Source: Anaerolineales bacterium (GTDB taxonomy: Bacteria; Chloroflexota; Anaerolineae; Anaerolineales; E44-bin32). From it: a DNA stretch of 7,872 bases. The position numbers and the translations under genes are program-made. Numbering within the stretch: the stretch's first letter is position 1; each line of letters opens with the position of its first letter. The stretch lies in the NCBI GenBank assembly GCA_023144145.1, contig JAGLGG010000021.1, forward strand, positions 1 to 7,872. The letters run 5' to 3'. Below are positions 6,763-7,872 of this stretch, piece by piece. Below the pieces are notes generated by a model, which did no database searches, was not told the origin of the DNA, and worked only from the letters and a program-made list of their open reading frames with translations.

Positions 6763-7749
6763 ATGGCCGACCTAACAACGAAATACATGGGGCTCGAACT
6801 TGATTCACCGCTAATTGTTGCCGCATCCTCAATTTCGAGCTACATCGATCGCATAGAATTGGCTGAAAAGGCTGGAGCCGGTGCGCTGGTGATTCGTTCA
6901 CTATTCGAAGAGCAAATTATGTTTGATGCACTTCAACTTGAACTCGATCTTGATGTGGGAAGCGAATCCTTCCCAGAGGCGCTCTCCTATTTTCCTGAGA
7001 TCCAACACGGGGAAGCCGATGAGCATCTCATGTGGATTGAAAAGACTCGTGCTGCCGTGAAGCTACCGCTCATCGGGAGCCTTAACGCAATCACTCCAGG
7101 AGCTTGGACCAAGTACGCTCGGCAATTAGAAGCAACGGGCATCGACGCGTTGGAATTGAATGTATACGCTGTTGCCACAAATCCTGATAAAACCTCGATT
7201 GAGATTGAAAAGGATTTATACGAAGTTGTTAAAGCAGTAAAAGCAGAAGTCACTATCCCCGTGGCAGTGAAGTTAAGCCCCTTCTACACTTCCCCTCTGA
7301 ACGTTGCTCGCGAACTTAGTGCGCTTGGGGTAAACGCCCTTGTCCTATTTAATCGGTTTTTGCAACCCGACATTGACCCGCAAACGGAAAGTTTAAAAAG
7401 TGAAATGGTCTTTAGCACACCGCAGGAGATGAAGGTTCCACTGCGTCATATTGCTCTGCTCTACGGTCGAATCGATTCGGACCTCGCAATCACGACCGGG
7501 GTGCATTCTGGCCTAGACGCAGTGAAGGCAATTTTATCTGGAGCAAGCGCAGTTCAAACTGCTTCTGCACTGTTAAAGAATGGTATTCCGTACCTCTCTA
7601 CCATGCTCCGCGAAATCGAGGGTTGGATGGACGAGAGGGGATATGAAAAGTTGGATGATTTCCGTGGGAAATTAAGCCAGCGCGAAGCCGAAGATCCATT
7701 TGCATTTGAGCGCGCGCAGTATGTAAAGCTATTGATGAGTCAAAAGTAA
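6763..7749 (+). CDS. dihydroorotate dehydrogenase-like flavoprotein
   Basis: The 328-residue protein matches the 'dihydroorotate dehydrogenase-like protein' family (an FMN TIM barrel related to PyrD and PreA). Family-like segments are YMGLELDSPLIVAASSIS (8-25), ALVIRSLFEEQIMFDAL (41-57), IGSLNAITPGAW (104-115), VAVKLSPFYTSP (167-178) with the FMN-site Lys170, LVLFNRFLQPDID (193-205), and the phosphate-binding end TTGVHSGLDAVKAILSGA (244-261). The classical substrate loop N-L-S-C-P-N of PyrD is replaced by NVYAVATNPD (133-142), so the catalytic Cys/Ser base is absent. The class 1A Lys next to FMN appears as Arg45. True dihydroorotate oxidation is therefore doubtful. GGAGG (6750-6754) sits 8 nt before the ATG. 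The gene is divergent from PFOR, and in my recollection the same pairing recurs in anaerobes, suggesting a role in redox metabolism. No signal peptide or membrane segment is seen; no iron-sulphur partner subunit gene is in view. Confidence 0.9.
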   Translation: MADLTTKYMGLELDSPLIVAASSISSYIDRIELAEKAGAGALVIRSLFEEQIMFDALQLELDLDVGSESFPEALSYFPEIQHGEADEHLMWIEKTRAAVKLPLIGSLNAITPGAWTKYARQLEATGIDALELNVYAVATNPDKTSIEIEKDLYEVVKAVKAEVTIPVAVKLSPFYTSPLNVARELSALGVNALVLFNRFLQPDIDPQTESLKSEMVFSTPQEMKVPLRHIALLYGRIDSDLAITTGVHSGLDAVKAILSGASAVQTASALLKNGIPYLSTMLREIEGWMDERGYEKLDDFRGKLSQREAEDPFAFERAQYVKLLMSQK

Positions 7750-7798
7750 GCGTGGATGGTCAATGGGTGAAGATGGGAGCAGGGATTAGTGAGCAGGA

Positions 7799-7839
7799 AT
7801 CAGGTTCTTCTGCGAGATTTATTTCGCCAAAGACCTGAT
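7799..7839. repeat. stem-loop downstream of the DHOD-like gene
   Basis: ATCAGGT (7799-7805) and ACCTGAT (7833-7839) are perfect 7-bp arms. Between them GCGAGA (7812-7817) and TTTCGC (7822-7827) form an inner 6-bp stem, one pair being a wobble, with a TTTA loop. It begins 49 bp after the stop codon. No T-run follows on the plus strand, so a terminator role is possible but weak; the surrounding 7778-7860 sequence is also loosely self-complementary, like a decayed palindromic repeat. Confidence 0.45.
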
Positions 7840-7848
7840 CCCCATTCC

Positions 7849-7872
7849 CTGATTACTGGTTACTGATTACTG
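7849..7872. repeat. 7-bp tandem repeat reaching the window edge
   Basis: Three contiguous units ATTACTG, GTTACTG, ATTACTG occupy 7852-7872, and the 10-mer CTGATTACTG occurs at 7849-7858 and 7863-7872. The array is cut by the window end, so its full copy number is unknown. It looks like a small intergenic minisatellite. Confidence 0.6.

Noticed and set aside
7852..7872. CRISPR array at the right edge
   Set aside because: The units are 7 bp and contiguous, with no spacers.

Overview
This window reads as chromosomal DNA from a strictly anaerobic bacterium. The gene set and the loose palindromic intergenic repeats resemble Anaerolineae (Chloroflexota), but that placement is an inference from gene style and memory, not from a marker gene. 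No phage, plasmid, transposase, CRISPR, tRNA or rRNA signal is visible.

Layout from left to right. (1) Positions 3-908, plus strand: the C-terminal part of an extended SDR / NAD-dependent epimerase-type protein. Its N-terminal Rossmann motif lies off the left edge. (2) Positions 909-1012: a gap holding a nested hairpin that looks like an intergenic palindromic repeat. (3) Positions 1013-1903, plus: a double-hotdog acyl-ACP/acyl-CoA thioesterase-like protein made of two repeats exactly 153 residues apart. (4) Positions 1931-2362, minus and convergent with the thioesterase: a 143-residue protein of two CBS domains, whose start is fixed by a perfect AGGAGG. (5) Positions 2363-2782: a gene-free stretch with a highly structured segment (2436-2572), a candidate promoter for the CBS gene with a tandem 10-bp repeat in its spacer, and a terminator hairpin for the next gene. 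(6) Positions 2783-6364, minus: a complete, single-chain pyruvate:ferredoxin (flavodoxin) oxidoreductase of 1193 residues with all cluster and thiamine-diphosphate motifs. (7) Positions 6365-6762: a divergent regulatory gap. (8) Positions 6763-7749, plus: a dihydroorotate-dehydrogenase-like flavoprotein lacking the usual catalytic N-x-x-C/S-P-N loop. (9) Positions 7750-7872: a non-coding tail with a stem-loop and a 7-bp tandem repeat that reaches the window edge.

How the genes fit together. PFOR makes acetyl-CoA, CO2 and reduced ferredoxin from pyruvate and is the core of fermentative energy metabolism. The divergent DHOD-like gene shares its upstream region, and its family is, from memory, often found beside PFOR in anaerobes, so a redox or electron-transfer role is more likely than pyrimidine synthesis. 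The small CBS protein may sense adenine nucleotides. The thioesterase and SDR may form a short lipid or acyl-processing pair, though a 104-bp gap separates them.

Most of the window is ordinary metabolism. The least explained parts are the structured leader upstream of the CBS gene, the non-canonical DHOD-like active site next to PFOR, and the palindromic/tandem intergenic elements. I do not see clear evidence of a wholly new system.
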